A stretch of 15,285 nucleotides of DNA from Thermoplasmatota archaeon (GCA_023475455.1 JAMCVR010000216.1:1-15285); one strand, 5' to 3'; shown: positions 1-7,362, counted from the first letter of the stretch. Translations and numbers: made by a program. Notes: generated by a model not told the origin, from the sequence alone.

Positions 1-186
1 CGCGCGAACCGCTTGCGCACTTCGGTGGTGGACGCGTTTCCCGTTGCCCAGTCCACTTCGCAGTTCCGAAAACTGGCCGACGGCCTGCTGCGCTGGCCGT
101 CTCCCCCCAGTCTGGGCAGCGTCGGCGGCTTCATCCAGCGCGTGATCCAGGGCGGACGCCTGGTGGAAGCCTACAGAAGGGGGTAA
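1..186 (+). CDS. flhG: FlhG/FleN-type MinD-like ATPase, C-terminal fragment
   Basis: Frame 1 is open from the window edge to TAA at 184-186, giving the last 61 residues of a protein. The fragment contains VVDAFPVAQSTSQFRKLA and then a LLRWP stretch, which resembles the C-terminus of FlhG/FleN flagellar-number ATPases (a 'VDAYP' segment, an 'F..IA' helix and a 'WP' near the end). The ATPase motifs lie outside the window. In many flagellated proteobacteria flhF-flhG-fliA is a conserved order, and fliA begins 6 nt after this stop, which supports the call. FlhG is a MinD-family ATPase that limits flagellar number, usually by acting on FlhF and the flagellar master regulator. The assignment rests on a short tail plus context, so it is good but not certain. 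Confidence 0.75.
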   Translation, partial: RANRLRTSVVDAFPVAQSTSQFRKLADGLLRWPSPPSLGSVGGFIQRVIQGGRLVEAYRRG

Positions 187-192
187 TTACCC

Positions 193-924
193 ATGTACAC
201 CGCAACAGGTAAAAGCGAAAAAAGCGACCTGCTGACGCACTACATGCCCATGGTCAAGCGGCTGGCCCATCACATGATGGGGCGGTTGCCGCCCAGCGTG
301 GAGGAAGACGACTTGGTGCAGGCCGGCATGATCGGCCTGCTCGACGCCGTCAGCCGCTACGACGAAGCGCAGAGCGCGCAGTTCGAGGCCTATGCCATCC
401 AGCGCATCCGCGGCTCGATGATCGACGAGTTGCGGCAGTCCGACTGGATGCCGCGCAGCGCACGCCAGTCGATGCGCAAGATCGAACAGGCCATCGGCGC
501 GCTGCAGCACAAACTCGGGCGGCAGCCCAGTGAAACCGAAATCGCCGCGGCGATGAAAATTCCGCTGGCCGAATACCAGGCCATGCTGGGCGACGCGCGC
601 GGCCACCAGTTGCTGTATTTCGAGGATTTCGGCGAGTCCGACGAGGACGATTCCTTCCTCGACAAGCAGTCGGCGGACGCGGCCACCATGCCGTTGCCGC
701 AGCTGCTCGACGCCAACCTGCGCGCCTGCATCATCGCCGGCATCGAAAACCTGCCGGAGCGCGAGCAGATGCTGATGTCGCTGTATTACGAACAGGAACT
801 CAACCTGCGCGAAATCAGCGAAGTGTTCGGCGTCAGCGAATCGCGCATCTGCCAGCTGCACGGCCAGGCCATCGCGCGTCTGCGCGCCAAGCTGAAAGAA
901 GACGCATGGATCGTGGCAGCCTGA
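193..924 (+). CDS. fliA: RNA polymerase sigma factor FliA (sigma-28)
   Basis: This 243-residue protein has the length and domain order of FliA. Region 2 spans about residues 14-85 and includes EEDDLVQAGMIGLLDAV, the YAIQRIRGSMIDELRQ helix and then DWMPRS. Region 3 covers about 93-140. Region 4 spans about 185-235, with LPEREQMLMSLYY, LNLREISEVFGVSESRICQL and a basic C-terminal helix. FliA directs RNA polymerase to late flagellar and chemotaxis promoters and is normally held by the anti-sigma factor FlgM. The start ATG at 193 has a purine-rich AGAAGGGGG sequence about 7-15 nt upstream. It lies 6 nt behind the flhG stop and overlaps motC by 19 nt, so it is clearly in an operon. Nothing is missing or truncated. 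Confidence 0.96.
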   Translation: MYTATGKSEKSDLLTHYMPMVKRLAHHMMGRLPPSVEEDDLVQAGMIGLLDAVSRYDEAQSAQFEAYAIQRIRGSMIDELRQSDWMPRSARQSMRKIEQAIGALQHKLGRQPSETEIAAAMKIPLAEYQAMLGDARGHQLLYFEDFGESDEDDSFLDKQSADAATMPLPQLLDANLRACIIAGIENLPEREQMLMSLYYEQELNLREISEVFGVSESRICQLHGQAIARLRAKLKEDAWIVAA

Positions 925-1643
925 TCGGGCTTGGGCTGGGCGCGGTCGCCATCCTCGGCGGCCAGGCGATGGAAGGCGGGCAGATCGGCCTGTTCCTGCA
1001 GCCGGCCGCCTTCGTCATCGTGGTGATCGGCACCCTGGCTGCGGTGCTGCTGCATTACCCCCTGCCTGTTTTCATCCAGGGCGTGCGCATGGCGAAGTGG
1101 GCGTTCCGTCCGCCCGAACCGGAAGCCGGCGTGCTGATTCGCCGCGTGGTTCAGTGGTCGCACACCGCGCGGCAGGAGGGCATGCTGGCGCTGGAAAAGC
1201 ACCTCAACCTGACGCACGATCCGTTCCAGCGAACCGGCCTGCAGTTGCTGGTCGACGGCGCCGATGCGGCCAAGCTGCGCGACACGCTCGATGTGCAGAT
1301 CGTCGGCTTCGAGACCGCCGAGCGCCAGGCTGCGCGGGTGTGGGAAGCGGCGGGCGGCTATGCCCCCACGCTCGGCATTCTGGGCGCGGTGATCGGCCTG
1401 ATCCACGTCATGGAAAACCTGGCGGATCCCGGCAAGCTGGGGTCCGGCATCGCGGTCGCCTTTGTCGCCACCATCTACGGCGTCGGCCTCGCCAACCTGG
1501 TGTTCCTGCCGATCGCCAACAAGATCAAGTTCACCATCGCGCGCCGGGTCGCCGAGCGCGAAATCATCTGCGACGGCCTCGTCGGCATTGCCCAGGGCGA
1601 CAACCCGCGCATCATCGAGGCGCGCCTCAAGGGATATCTGTGA
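906..1643 (+). CDS. motC: Flagellar motor stator protein MotC (MotA/PomA family)
   Basis: The 245-residue protein looks like the short MotA/PomA-type stator subunit. There are hydrophobic segments near residues 5-22 and 32-52, a cytoplasmic loop with many charged residues, and two more membrane segments starting with GYAPTLGILGAVIGLIHVM and GSGIAVAFVATIYGVGLANLVFLP. The third segment carries the conserved TLGILGAVIGL stator signature. It would form a proton- or sodium-driven stator with the next gene product and push on FliG in the rotor. The ATG lies inside the end of fliA (19-nt overlap), and the TGA stop overlaps the motD start as ATGA, so the three genes are translationally coupled. The name MotC, not MotA, is chosen because of the location in the flhG-fliA cluster, where a second stator pair (MotCD) is typically found. 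Confidence 0.9.
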   Translation: MDRGSLIGLGLGAVAILGGQAMEGGQIGLFLQPAAFVIVVIGTLAAVLLHYPLPVFIQGVRMAKWAFRPPEPEAGVLIRRVVQWSHTARQEGMLALEKHLNLTHDPFQRTGLQLLVDGADAAKLRDTLDVQIVGFETAERQAARVWEAAGGYAPTLGILGAVIGLIHVMENLADPGKLGSGIAVAFVATIYGVGLANLVFLPIANKIKFTIARRVAEREIICDGLVGIAQGDNPRIIEARLKGYL

Positions 1644-2419
1644 TGCGCCGCCGCCGCCGCATCGCCTCCGATCACGACAACCACGACCGCTGGCTGATTT
1701 CCTACGCCGACTTCATCACCCTGCTATTTGCATTCTTTGTGGTGATGTACGCCATTTCGGCGGTCAATGAAAACAAGTTCCGTGTCCTGGCCGGCGCGCT
1801 CGGGGACGCCTTCGGCAGGACGTCGGCCGGCGATGTTCCGGTGCCGCAGCTGACGCCGCAGGCGCTGCCGCCCGAAGTCAGGCAACGCACGCTGAGGCAG
1901 CAGCAGGCGATCGAAGAGCAGGCGCACATGACCGAGGTGGCGAGCAACCTGCTCGACGTGATGGCGCCGCTGGTGAAGGAGGGCAAGGTGCGGGTCACCC
2001 AGAGCCGGCGCGGCGTCAGCATCGAAATCAATGCCAACGTGCTGTTCGAGCCGGGACGCGCCGAGCTGGAGCCGCAATCGCTGGCTGTGCTGCGCGCCGT
2101 GGCGGAAACCCTGAAGAACGAGCCGTTCAAGCTGGAAATCACCGGCCACACCGACGTCGTGCCGATCAGCAATTCGGTGTTCGCCTCCAACTGGGAGTTG
2201 TCGGCGGTGCGGGCCACCAGCGTGGTACGCCTGCTGGTCGACAACGGCATCGCCCCCGAGCGCCTGCTCGCCATCGGGCGCGAGGCCAGCCAGCCGATTG
2301 CTTCCAACGATACGCCGCAAGGGCGTGCGCGCAACCGCCGGGTCGAGTTGATGATTCTCTCCGGGCTGCCGGATACCATCGAGGAAATTCCGGTACGTCC
2401 CGGCACGGGCCCGCCTTGA
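1643..2419 (+). CDS. motD: Flagellar motor protein MotD (MotB family, OmpA-like domain)
   Basis: This 258-residue protein starts at the ATG in the ATGA overlap with motC. A basic N-terminus (MRRRRR) is followed by a single membrane helix containing WLISYADFITLLFAFFVV. Asp23 in the SYADFITL motif matches the ion-binding aspartate of MotB. A linker and plug region follow, then an OmpA/MotB peptidoglycan-binding domain from about residue 120 to the end, with ITGHTD at 166-171 and the RARNRRVEL signature near 229-237. The protein anchors the stator to peptidoglycan and conducts ions together with MotC. Longer upstream reading frames in the same frame are only shadows of motC. The sigma-32-like promoter of lon overlaps the stop codon region. 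Confidence 0.93.
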   Translation: MRRRRRIASDHDNHDRWLISYADFITLLFAFFVVMYAISAVNENKFRVLAGALGDAFGRTSAGDVPVPQLTPQALPPEVRQRTLRQQQAIEEQAHMTEVASNLLDVMAPLVKEGKVRVTQSRRGVSIEINANVLFEPGRAELEPQSLAVLRAVAETLKNEPFKLEITGHTDVVPISNSVFASNWELSAVRATSVVRLLVDNGIAPERLLAIGREASQPIASNDTPQGRARNRRVELMILSGLPDTIEEIPVRPGTGPP

Positions 2420-2443
2420 AAATGGGCTGACAGGCCCGATACT
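2415..2443 (+). promoter_or_regulatory. Sigma-32 (RpoH) heat-shock promoter of lon
   Basis: CTTGAAA at 2415-2421 is followed after 13 nt by CCCGATACT at 2435-2443. This closely matches the RpoH consensus (CTTGAAA, a 13-17 nt spacer, then CCCCATNT), with one mismatch in the core of the -10 block. It lies 36-64 nt upstream of the lon ATG and overlaps the motD stop codon (2417-2419). lon is a classic RpoH regulon member, which strengthens the call. The transcription start would be near 2450. Confidence 0.75.
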
Positions 2444-2478
2444 TGTAATTCCTGCCCATTGGACTGAAATGCTCAACC

Positions 2479-5400
2479 ATGCCCAACGATTCTGCCCTGG
2501 AAGGCGAAATCCTGTCCGATGAACGGCAGTTGCCGGCCGCACCGGCCTTGCCGTCCGAGTTGTACCTGCTGCCGCTGACCGAAAAGCCGTTTTTTCCGGC
2601 GCAAACCCTGCCGCTGCTGATGAACGAAGCGCCGTGGCTGTCGACCGTGGAAGCCATCGGCAACACCCCGCATCACATGGTGGGCCTGGTGCTGGTGAAG
2701 CCCGACAACACCGACGACGTGAAGCGGGCGGATTTTCGCAGCGTCGGCACGGTGGTGCGCATCCATCATCCGGTGCGCGCAGACGGCAAGATGCAGTTCA
2801 TCGCCGAAGGGGTGCGGCGTTTCCGCATTGTCGAATGGCTGTCCGAAACCGCGCCCTACAAGGTCCGGGTCGATTATCCGAACGAGCCGGGCAAACCGGA
2901 TTCCGAGGAAATCCGCGCGTATTCGATCGCCATCATCAACACCATCAAGGAGCTGCTGCCGCTCAATCCACTGTATTCCGAGGAGCTGAAATTCTTCCTC
3001 AACCGCTTCGGGCCGAACGAGCCCTCGCAGCTGACCGACTTCGCCGCCAGCCTGACCACTGCGTCGAAGCAGGAGTTGCAGGACGTGCTGGAGGCCTTCG
3101 CGCTGAAAAAGCGCATGGAAAAGGTGCTGGTGCTGCTGAAGAAGGAACTCGACGTCGCGCGGCTGCAATCGGACATCCGCGAAAAAGTCGACGAGAAGAT
3201 GAGCGAGCAGCAGCGCGAGTTCTTCCTGCGCCAGCAGTTGAAGGCGATCCAGAAGGAACTCGGCCTCGCCAAGTTTTTTCCGGCGCAAACCCTGCCGCTG
3301 CTGATGAACGAAGCGCCGTGGCTGTCGACCGTGGAAGCCATCGGCAACACCCCGCATCACATGGTGGGCCTGGTGCTGGTGAAGCCCGACAACACCGACG
3401 ACGTGAAGCGGGCGGATTTTCGCAGCGTCGGCACGGTGGTGCGCATCCATCATCCGGTGCGCGCAGACGGCAAGATGCAGTTCATCGCCGAAGGGGTGCG
3501 GCGTTTCCGCATTGTCGAATGGCTGTCCGAAACCGCGCCCTACAAGGTCCGGGTCGATTATCCGAACGAGCCGGGCAAACCGGATTCCGAGGAAATCCGC
3601 GCGTATTCGATCGCCATCATCAACACCATCAAGGAGCTGCTGCCGCTCAATCCACTGTATTCCGAGGAGCTGAAATTCTTCCTCAACCGCTTCGGGCCGA
3701 ACGAGCCCTCGCAGCTGACCGACTTCGCCGCCAGCCTGACCACTGCGTCGAAGCAGGAGTTGCAGGACGTGCTGGAGGCCTTCGCGCTGAAAAAGCGCAT
3801 GGAAAAGGTGCTGGTGCTGCTGAAGAAGGAACTCGACGTCGCGCGGCTGCAATCGGACATCCGCGAAAAAGTCGACGAGAAGATGAGCGAGCAGCAGCGC
3901 GAGTTCTTCCTGCGCCAGCAGTTGAAGGCGATCCAGAAGGAACTCGGCCTCGCCAAGGACGACAAGACCGCCGAGCTCGACACCTTCCGCGAACGCCTCG
4001 CCGGGCTGACGCTGCCCGAGCAGGCAAAAAAGCGCATCGACGAGGAGATGCACAAGCTGTCGCTGCTGGAGACCGGCTCGCCGGAATACACCGTCACCCG
4101 CAACTACCTCGACTGGCTGACCGTGCTGCCGTGGGGCGTGCACACGCAGGACAAGGTCGACCTCGACCGCGCGCGCAGGATACTCGACCGCGACCACGAC
4201 GGGCTGGAAGACGTGAAGGACCGCATCATCGAATTCCTCGCCGTCGGCGCGATGAAGGGCGAGATGGCCGGTTCGATCCTGCTGCTGATCGGGCCGCCCG
4301 GCGTGGGCAAGACCTCGATCGGCAAATCCGTCGCCGAGGCGCTGGGGCGCAAGTTCTACCGCTTCTCGGTCGGCGGCATGCGCGACGAGGCCGAAATCAA
4401 GGGCCACCGCCGCACCTATATCGGCGCGATGCCGGGCAAGTTCGTGCAGGCGCTGAAGGAGGTCGGCTCGGCCAACCCGGTCATCATGCTCGACGAGATC
4501 GACAAGATCGGCGCCAGCTACCAGGGCGACCCCGCCTCGGCGCTGCTGGAAGTGCTCGACCCCGAGCAGAACGCCGATTTCCTCGACCATTACCTCGACG
4601 TGCGCTTCGATTTGTCGAAAGCGCTGTTCATCTGCACCGCGAACGATTTTTCGATTCCGTCGGCGTTGCTCGACCGCATGGAAGTCATCCGCCTGTCGGG
4701 CTATATCACCGAGGAAAAGATCGCCATCGCCAGGCACCATTTGTGGCCGCGCGTGCTCGAACGTGCCGGGCTGAAGAAGAACCAGCTCGTCATCAGCGAA
4801 GGCGCGATCCGCCACGTCATCGAGGGCTATGCGCGCGAGGCCGGGGTGCGCAACCTGGAAAAGCAGCTGGGACGGGTGGCGCGCAAAGCCGTGGTCAAGA
4901 TCCTCGGCGGCGCCGCGACCCCGATCCGGATCGGGGTGAAGGAAATCGAGGCCTACCTCGACAAGCCGGTGTTCACCCGGGTAAAACCGATTACCGGCAT
5001 CGGCGTGGTCACCGGCCTCGCCTGGACCGCGATGGGCGGCGCGACGCTGCCGGTCGAGGCGACGCGGGTCCACACCCTCAACCGCGGCTTCAAGCTCACC
5101 GGCAAGCTCGGCGAGGTGATGAAGGAATCGGCCGAAATCGCCTACAGCTATGTCGCCTCGCACCTGAAAGCCTACGGCGCGGACCGCACGTTCTTCGACA
5201 CCAGCTTCGTCCACCTGCACGTGCCGGAAGGCGCCACCCCCAAGGACGGCCCCAGCGCCGGCATCACCATGGCCACCGCGCTGCTCTCGCTGGCGAAAAA
5301 CGCCAAGATCGGCCGGCCGCTGGCGATGACCGGCGAACTCACGCTGACCGGCCAGGTGCTGCCGGTGGGAGGCATCCGCGAAAAGGTCATCGCCGCGCGC

Positions 5401-5544
5401 CGCATCGGCATCAGCGAACTCATTCTGCCCGATGCCAATCGGCGCGATTTCGACAAGCTGCCCGCGCACATCCGCGCCGGAATGACGGTGCATTTCGCCA
5501 GGCGCTATCAGGATGTTGCAGCGGTGGTGTTCGGCGCGGACTGA
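2479..5544 (+). CDS. lon: ATP-dependent protease Lon, with in-frame 228-residue N-terminal duplication
   Basis: Lon is a cytoplasmic AAA+ serine protease that degrades misfolded and regulatory proteins. The reading frame encodes 1021 residues, but residues 38-265 and 266-493 are identical copies; removing one gives 793 residues, the normal Lon length. Each copy contains the Lon substrate-binding domain ([11 protein letters not shown] onward) and the coiled-coil arm ending in [18 protein letters not shown]. The AAA+ part is intact: Walker A GPPGVGKT at 605-612 and Walker B VIMLDEID at 668-675. The protease domain has PKDGPSAG with catalytic Ser926 and REKVIAA with Lys969. The 43-residue Ser-Lys spacing matches E. 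coli Lon (679/722). A heat-shock promoter lies upstream and the Shine-Dalgarno sequence is weak. Whether the doubled N-terminus is real or an assembly error is treated separately. Confidence 0.95.
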   Translation: MPNDSALEGEILSDERQLPAAPALPSELYLLPLTEKPFFPAQTLPLLMNEAPWLSTVEAIGNTPHHMVGLVLVKPDNTDDVKRADFRSVGTVVRIHHPVRADGKMQFIAEGVRRFRIVEWLSETAPYKVRVDYPNEPGKPDSEEIRAYSIAIINTIKELLPLNPLYSEELKFFLNRFGPNEPSQLTDFAASLTTASKQELQDVLEAFALKKRMEKVLVLLKKELDVARLQSDIREKVDEKMSEQQREFFLRQQLKAIQKELGLAKFFPAQTLPLLMNEAPWLSTVEAIGNTPHHMVGLVLVKPDNTDDVKRADFRSVGTVVRIHHPVRADGKMQFIAEGVRRFRIVEWLSETAPYKVRVDYPNEPGKPDSEEIRAYSIAIINTIKELLPLNPLYSEELKFFLNRFGPNEPSQLTDFAASLTTASKQELQDVLEAFALKKRMEKVLVLLKKELDVARLQSDIREKVDEKMSEQQREFFLRQQLKAIQKELGLAKDDKTAELDTFRERLAGLTLPEQAKKRIDEEMHKLSLLETGSPEYTVTRNYLDWLTVLPWGVHTQDKVDLDRARRILDRDHDGLEDVKDRIIEFLAVGAMKGEMAGSILLLIGPPGVGKTSIGKSVAEALGRKFYRFSVGGMRDEAEIKGHRRTYIGAMPGKFVQALKEVGSANPVIMLDEIDKIGASYQGDPASALLEVLDPEQNADFLDHYLDVRFDLSKALFICTANDFSIPSALLDRMEVIRLSGYITEEKIAIARHHLWPRVLERAGLKKNQLVISEGAIRHVIEGYAREAGVRNLEKQLGRVARKAVVKILGGAATPIRIGVKEIEAYLDKPVFTRVKPITGIGVVTGLAWTAMGGATLPVEATRVHTLNRGFKLTGKLGEVMKESAEIAYSYVASHLKAYGADRTFFDTSFVHLHVPEGATPKDGPSAGITMATALLSLAKNAKIGRPLAMTGELTLTGQVLPVGGIREKVIAARRIGISELILPDANRRDFDKLPAHIRAGMTVHFARRYQDVAAVVFGAD
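2590..3957 (+). repeat. Perfect 684-bp direct tandem repeat within lon
   Basis: Positions 2590-3273 and 3274-3957 read identically by eye, unit length 684 bp (228 codons). Only one base (G at 2589, 3273 and 3957) is shared across the junctions. The flanks 2588/3272 (C/A) and 3274/3958 (T/G) differ. No insertion sequence, inverted repeat or longer homology borders the unit. The repeat keeps the lon frame open. Confidence 0.97.
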
Positions 5545-5550
5545 TCCCGG

Positions 5551-5586
5551 GACAGGACAACTACAATCCCTCCCGGTTGTCCTGTC
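5551..5586. terminator. Hairpin between convergent lon and dsrE-like genes
   Basis: GACAGGACAAC at 5551-5561 and its exact reverse complement GTTGTCCTGTC at 5576-5586 form an 11-bp perfect stem with a 14-nt loop. It sits 6 nt after the lon stop and 15 nt after the dsrE-like stop on the other strand, the normal place for a shared bidirectional terminator. No T-tract follows on either strand, so it is not a textbook intrinsic terminator; it could block 3' exonucleases or work with Rho. Confidence 0.55.
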
Positions 5587-5601
5587 TCGCCTGGTGCGAC
5601 T

Positions 5602-6213
5602 TCAGATGAACAGGCAGACGTCGGACTTCTGCGCGACGGGCAGAAAGCTTGCGGCGCCGATCCAGCCTGCGATTTCGGGGATGAACTCATCCTGCGAGTA
5701 GCCGAACAGGTCCACCGTCATCTGGCAGGCAAACAGCTTGGCGTCCGCCTCGATGCACGCGCTGCGCAATTCGTCGATGGTGGCCACGCCTTTGTTTTTC
5801 ACTGTTTGCGCCATCAGCCCGGTTGCCATTTTTTCGAATCCGGGTACACCGGCCATGACGACGTTCGGCACCTTCCAGTTGATGTCTTTCAGCCACTGCG
5901 GCCCAAACGGCATCTTCATCGGCATGCTGGGGTTGCCGAGCGGACTGATCTCGAGGTGGAGATCCTTCTTGAGGAGTTCCAGCCCATAGAATGTGAAGAA
6001 AACGGACACGTCCCAGCCCAGCGCTCCGGCGGTGGACGCCAGGATGAACGGCGGGTACGCCCAATCCAGGGTGCCCTTGGTGGCGATAATGGACAGGGAT
6101 GGGACATGCGCGGCTTCGCGTTCGGCCATCCTGGCTTCGAAGCGCTGGTCGAACCACTGATCGAATCGGGACTGATCCAGTATTGGCGGGGTGATCTTGT
6201 CTGCTGCGCCCAT
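5602..6213 (-). CDS. DsrE/DsrF-like (DsrE2-type) sulfur-transfer protein
   Basis: The 203-residue protein resembles the DsrE2 branch of the DsrE/F/H-like superfamily. After a 35-residue charged leader comes a Rossmann-like strand-helix start (LSIIATKGTLDWAYPPFIL). FFTFYGLELLKK matches the typical FFTFWGLNLL motif, followed by a Gly/Pro/Met-rich SPLGNPSMPMKMP segment. The best candidate active cysteine is Cys163 in KLFACQMTVDLFG; Cys153 and Cys200 (four residues from the C-terminus) are also present. Such proteins carry sulfane sulfur as persulfide and pass it to or from TusA, and tusA lies 10 nt upstream in the same direction. AAGGAGA lies 6 nt before the ATG. The role in sulfur oxidation or general sulfur relay is inferred from pairing and family. 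Confidence 0.85.
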   Translation of the reverse strand: MGAADKITPPILDQSRFDQWFDQRFEARMAEREAAHVPSLSIIATKGTLDWAYPPFILASTAGALGWDVSVFFTFYGLELLKKDLHLEISPLGNPSMPMKMPFGPQWLKDINWKVPNVVMAGVPGFEKMATGLMAQTVKNKGVATIDELRSACIEADAKLFACQMTVDLFGYSQDEFIPEIAGWIGAASFLPVAQKSDVCLFI

Positions 6214-6223
6214 GGTCGTCTCC

Positions 6224-6457
6224 TTATGCCTTGCGAATGAGAAATTCGAACTCGCCCTGATTCGAACTGGACGAGACCAGGTTATGCCCGGTTTGCTTGC
6301 AGAAGGCTTGCATATCCTTCAGGGAACCCGGGTCGGTGGAGATGACGGCGAGCGTTTCTCCGATACCCAGTTCAGACAGGGCTTTTTTGGTGCGCAAAAT
6401 GGGTAGTGGGCAGTTCAAGCCGCGTGCATCCAGGATGTGTGTGGCAGGTGCATTCAT
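6224..6457 (-). CDS. tusA: Sulfur carrier protein TusA
   Basis: This 77-residue protein has the TusA/SirA fold signature: LDARGLNCPLPILRTKKAL, with the sulfur-binding cysteine at residue 16 in the CPLP motif, then a second half containing ISTDPGSLKDMQAFCKQTGHN. TusA carries a persulfide sulfur to partners such as TusD/DsrE or Hdr-type complexes. The ATG at 6457 is preferred because AGGAG (6470-6466) sits 8 nt upstream; a GTG at 6466 would add three residues but overlaps that Shine-Dalgarno sequence. The stop is 10 nt before the DsrE2-like start, so the two form an operon. A TetR-type operator lies 24-35 nt upstream of the ATG. Confidence 0.93.
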   Translation of the reverse strand: MNAPATHILDARGLNCPLPILRTKKALSELGIGETLAVISTDPGSLKDMQAFCKQTGHNLVSSSSNQGEFEFLIRKA

Positions 6458-6480
6458 TGTAATCACTCCTCATTGTAGAT

Positions 6481-6492
6481 GACCGTTCGGTC
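6481..6492 (-). promoter_or_regulatory. TetR-type operator upstream of tusA
   Basis: GACCGTTCGGTC is a perfect inverted repeat around a TT centre and matches the GACC-N4-GGTC palindrome found upstream of the neighbouring tetR gene (7257-7268). On the minus strand it lies between a -35-like TTTGCT and a -10-like TACAAT (6477-6472) 16 nt apart. That -10 would start transcription inside or just after the tusA Shine-Dalgarno sequence, so the exact promoter remains uncertain while the operator call is firmer. Confidence 0.7.
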
Positions 6493-6500
6493 AAGCAAAT

Positions 6501-6517
6501 CGGCAAAAAAATTGCCG
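6501..6517. other. Short inverted repeat upstream of tusA
   Basis: CGGCAA (6501-6506) and TTGCCG (6512-6517) form a 6-bp inverted repeat around a run of A residues. It lies just upstream of the TetR operator. It may be a protein site or a minor hairpin; no function can be assigned. Confidence 0.35.
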
Positions 6518-6605
6518 GGCGAAAATCGGCTCAGCATTCGCTGCGACTGAGCTCGAATTCAATTGGCCACATCTGTCGCTAGACGGGTCGACTCAATCCA
6601 AGGGC

Positions 6606-6646
6606 AAAAAAAGCGGGGCCTGATTGCATCAAAATCAGCCACCGCT
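6606..6646 (-). terminator. Intrinsic terminator of the tetR-family gene
   Basis: On the minus strand AGCGGTGGCTGAT (6646-6634) can pair with ATCAGGCCCCGCT (6624-6612), 11 of 13 positions complementary with a 9-nt loop, and is followed by seven T residues (complement of A at 6606-6612). The stem overlaps the tetR stop codon at 6635-6637. This is a textbook Rho-independent layout and implies that tusA is transcribed from its own promoter. Confidence 0.8.
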
Positions 6647-7240
6647 CAATTCGATACGCAGCGTCTTGATCGCCGGGCCCAGCCGATAGAGCAGTTCGGG
6701 ATCGTTTTGCGCCTTGGCCAGCAAGATCACCCCCTCGAGATAGGCCAGCATGGCTTCAGCGGTCAGGCCCGCATCCAGGGGCGGAATGGTGCCGGCAACA
6801 ACGGCCTGTTCCAGCGTTTCCTTGAAGCGGGACTTCGCGCGCGTAAAAATGGCGAGCAGCTTGGCGCGCAGAATATCGTCCTGGGTGCTGACCTCCAGCG
6901 TCAGGTTGCCAAAGATGCAACCCAGCATGCGACCATGCACTTGCTTGATCGACTTCTGCCAGAAGTAGGCCGCATCGATCAAATAATCGATCCGCTCCAT
7001 CGGCGGCAAGGCCGGATCGAAGGCTTCGGCCACGAAGCCGTTGGCCCATTCGTCCGCAAACTCGTCTATCACCGCCATGACGAGATCGCGCTTGGACGGG
7101 AAGAAGTGATAAAAGCTGCCCTTTTGCACCCCGGCGCCCTCGCAGATTTCCTGGATGCCTACATTCGCGTAGCTGCGCGAGTGAAAACGCGGCTTGGCGG
7201 CTGCGATGATGCGGGAGCGTGTGTCGGTTGCGATATTCAT
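6635..7240 (-). CDS. TetR/AcrR-family transcriptional regulator
   Basis: From the ATG at 7240 the protein has 201 residues. The N-terminal domain has the TetR helix-turn-helix at about 27-50, with VGIQEICEGAGVQKGSFYHF followed by FPSK. The ligand-binding half contains HGRMLGCIFGNLTLEV near 102-117; the GCxxGNL motif is shared with NemR/AcuR-like regulators and places Cys108 where NemR has a redox-active cysteine (family knowledge, alignment not run). The start is chosen because a promoter (TTGCAT, 17-nt spacer, TAAGAT at 7253-7248) ends 7 nt before this ATG, giving a probable leaderless mRNA. Earlier in-frame starts at 7249 and 7276 overlap the promoter or operator. Matching operators upstream of itself and tusA point to autoregulation and control of tusA-dsrE. 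Confidence 0.9.
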   Translation of the reverse strand: MNIATDTRSRIIAAAKPRFHSRSYANVGIQEICEGAGVQKGSFYHFFPSKRDLVMAVIDEFADEWANGFVAEAFDPALPPMERIDYLIDAAYFWQKSIKQVHGRMLGCIFGNLTLEVSTQDDILRAKLLAIFTRAKSRFKETLEQAVVAGTIPPLDAGLTAEAMLAYLEGVILLAKAQNDPELLYRLGPAIKTLRIELSGG

Positions 7241-7247
7241 GCGCCGC

Positions 7248-7276
7248 ATCTTAGTAGACCGACCGGTCAAATGCAA
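7248..7276 (-). promoter_or_regulatory. tetR promoter with embedded operator
   Basis: On the minus strand TTGCAT (7276-7271) and TAAGAT (7253-7248) are separated by 17 nt. The spacer holds the palindrome GACCGGTCGGTC (plus-strand GACCGACCGGTC, 7257-7268), whose GACC-N4-GGTC arms match the site before tusA. An operator in the -35/-10 spacer is the classic repression geometry. The expected start site falls on or next to the ATG at 7240. Confidence 0.72.
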
Positions 7277-7290
7277 GCAGTCTCTGTTTC

Positions 7291-7309
7291 GATCCGCAGA
7301 TAGCGGATC
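7291..7309. other. Perfect 7-bp inverted repeat between tetR and scpA
   Basis: GATCCGC (7291-7297) and GCGGATC (7303-7309) are exact reverse complements with a 5-nt spacer. The repeat sits upstream of both divergent genes, about 15 nt beyond the tetR -35 element. It could be a second regulator site or a small hairpin; no known motif was recognised. Confidence 0.4.
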
Positions 7310-7350
7310 AACTATGCCGAATCCCTTGGGGTGGGGGCTGTCGAGTCGGG

Positions 7351-7356
7351 TAAAAT
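7351..7356 (+). promoter_or_regulatory. Candidate scpA -10 element
   Basis: TAAAAT at 7351-7356 lies 6 nt before the scpA ATG, so transcription would start at or very near the start codon, and no Shine-Dalgarno sequence precedes that ATG. The best -35 (TTGGGG, 7326-7331) is weak and 19 nt away. A leaderless scpA mRNA is plausible but unproven. Confidence 0.35.
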
Positions 7357-7362
7357 GCCACC

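Noticed and set aside
1097..2419. Longer version of motD starting at 1097
   Set aside because: The first 182 residues are motC read out of frame; the ATGA overlap at 1643 gives a normal MotD N-terminus.
2473..5493. 1006-residue open frame antisense to lon
   Set aside because: It mirrors lon codon by codon in a GC-rich gene, contains the same duplication in antisense, is His/Arg/Gln/Leu-rich with no recognisable domain, and lon itself has clear catalytic motifs.
2634..5609. 991-residue frame on the same strand as lon
   Set aside because: Arg/Ala/Gly/His-rich shadow frame typical of GC-rich DNA; no domain, no ribosome-binding site.
6224..6466. tusA starting at GTG 6466
   Set aside because: That start overlaps the AGGAG sequence that is well placed for the ATG at 6457.
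6635..7276. tetR-family gene starting at 7276
   Set aside because: The extra 12 residues would be encoded by the promoter and operator; TetR proteins normally begin close to the helix-turn-helix, as with the ATG at 7240.
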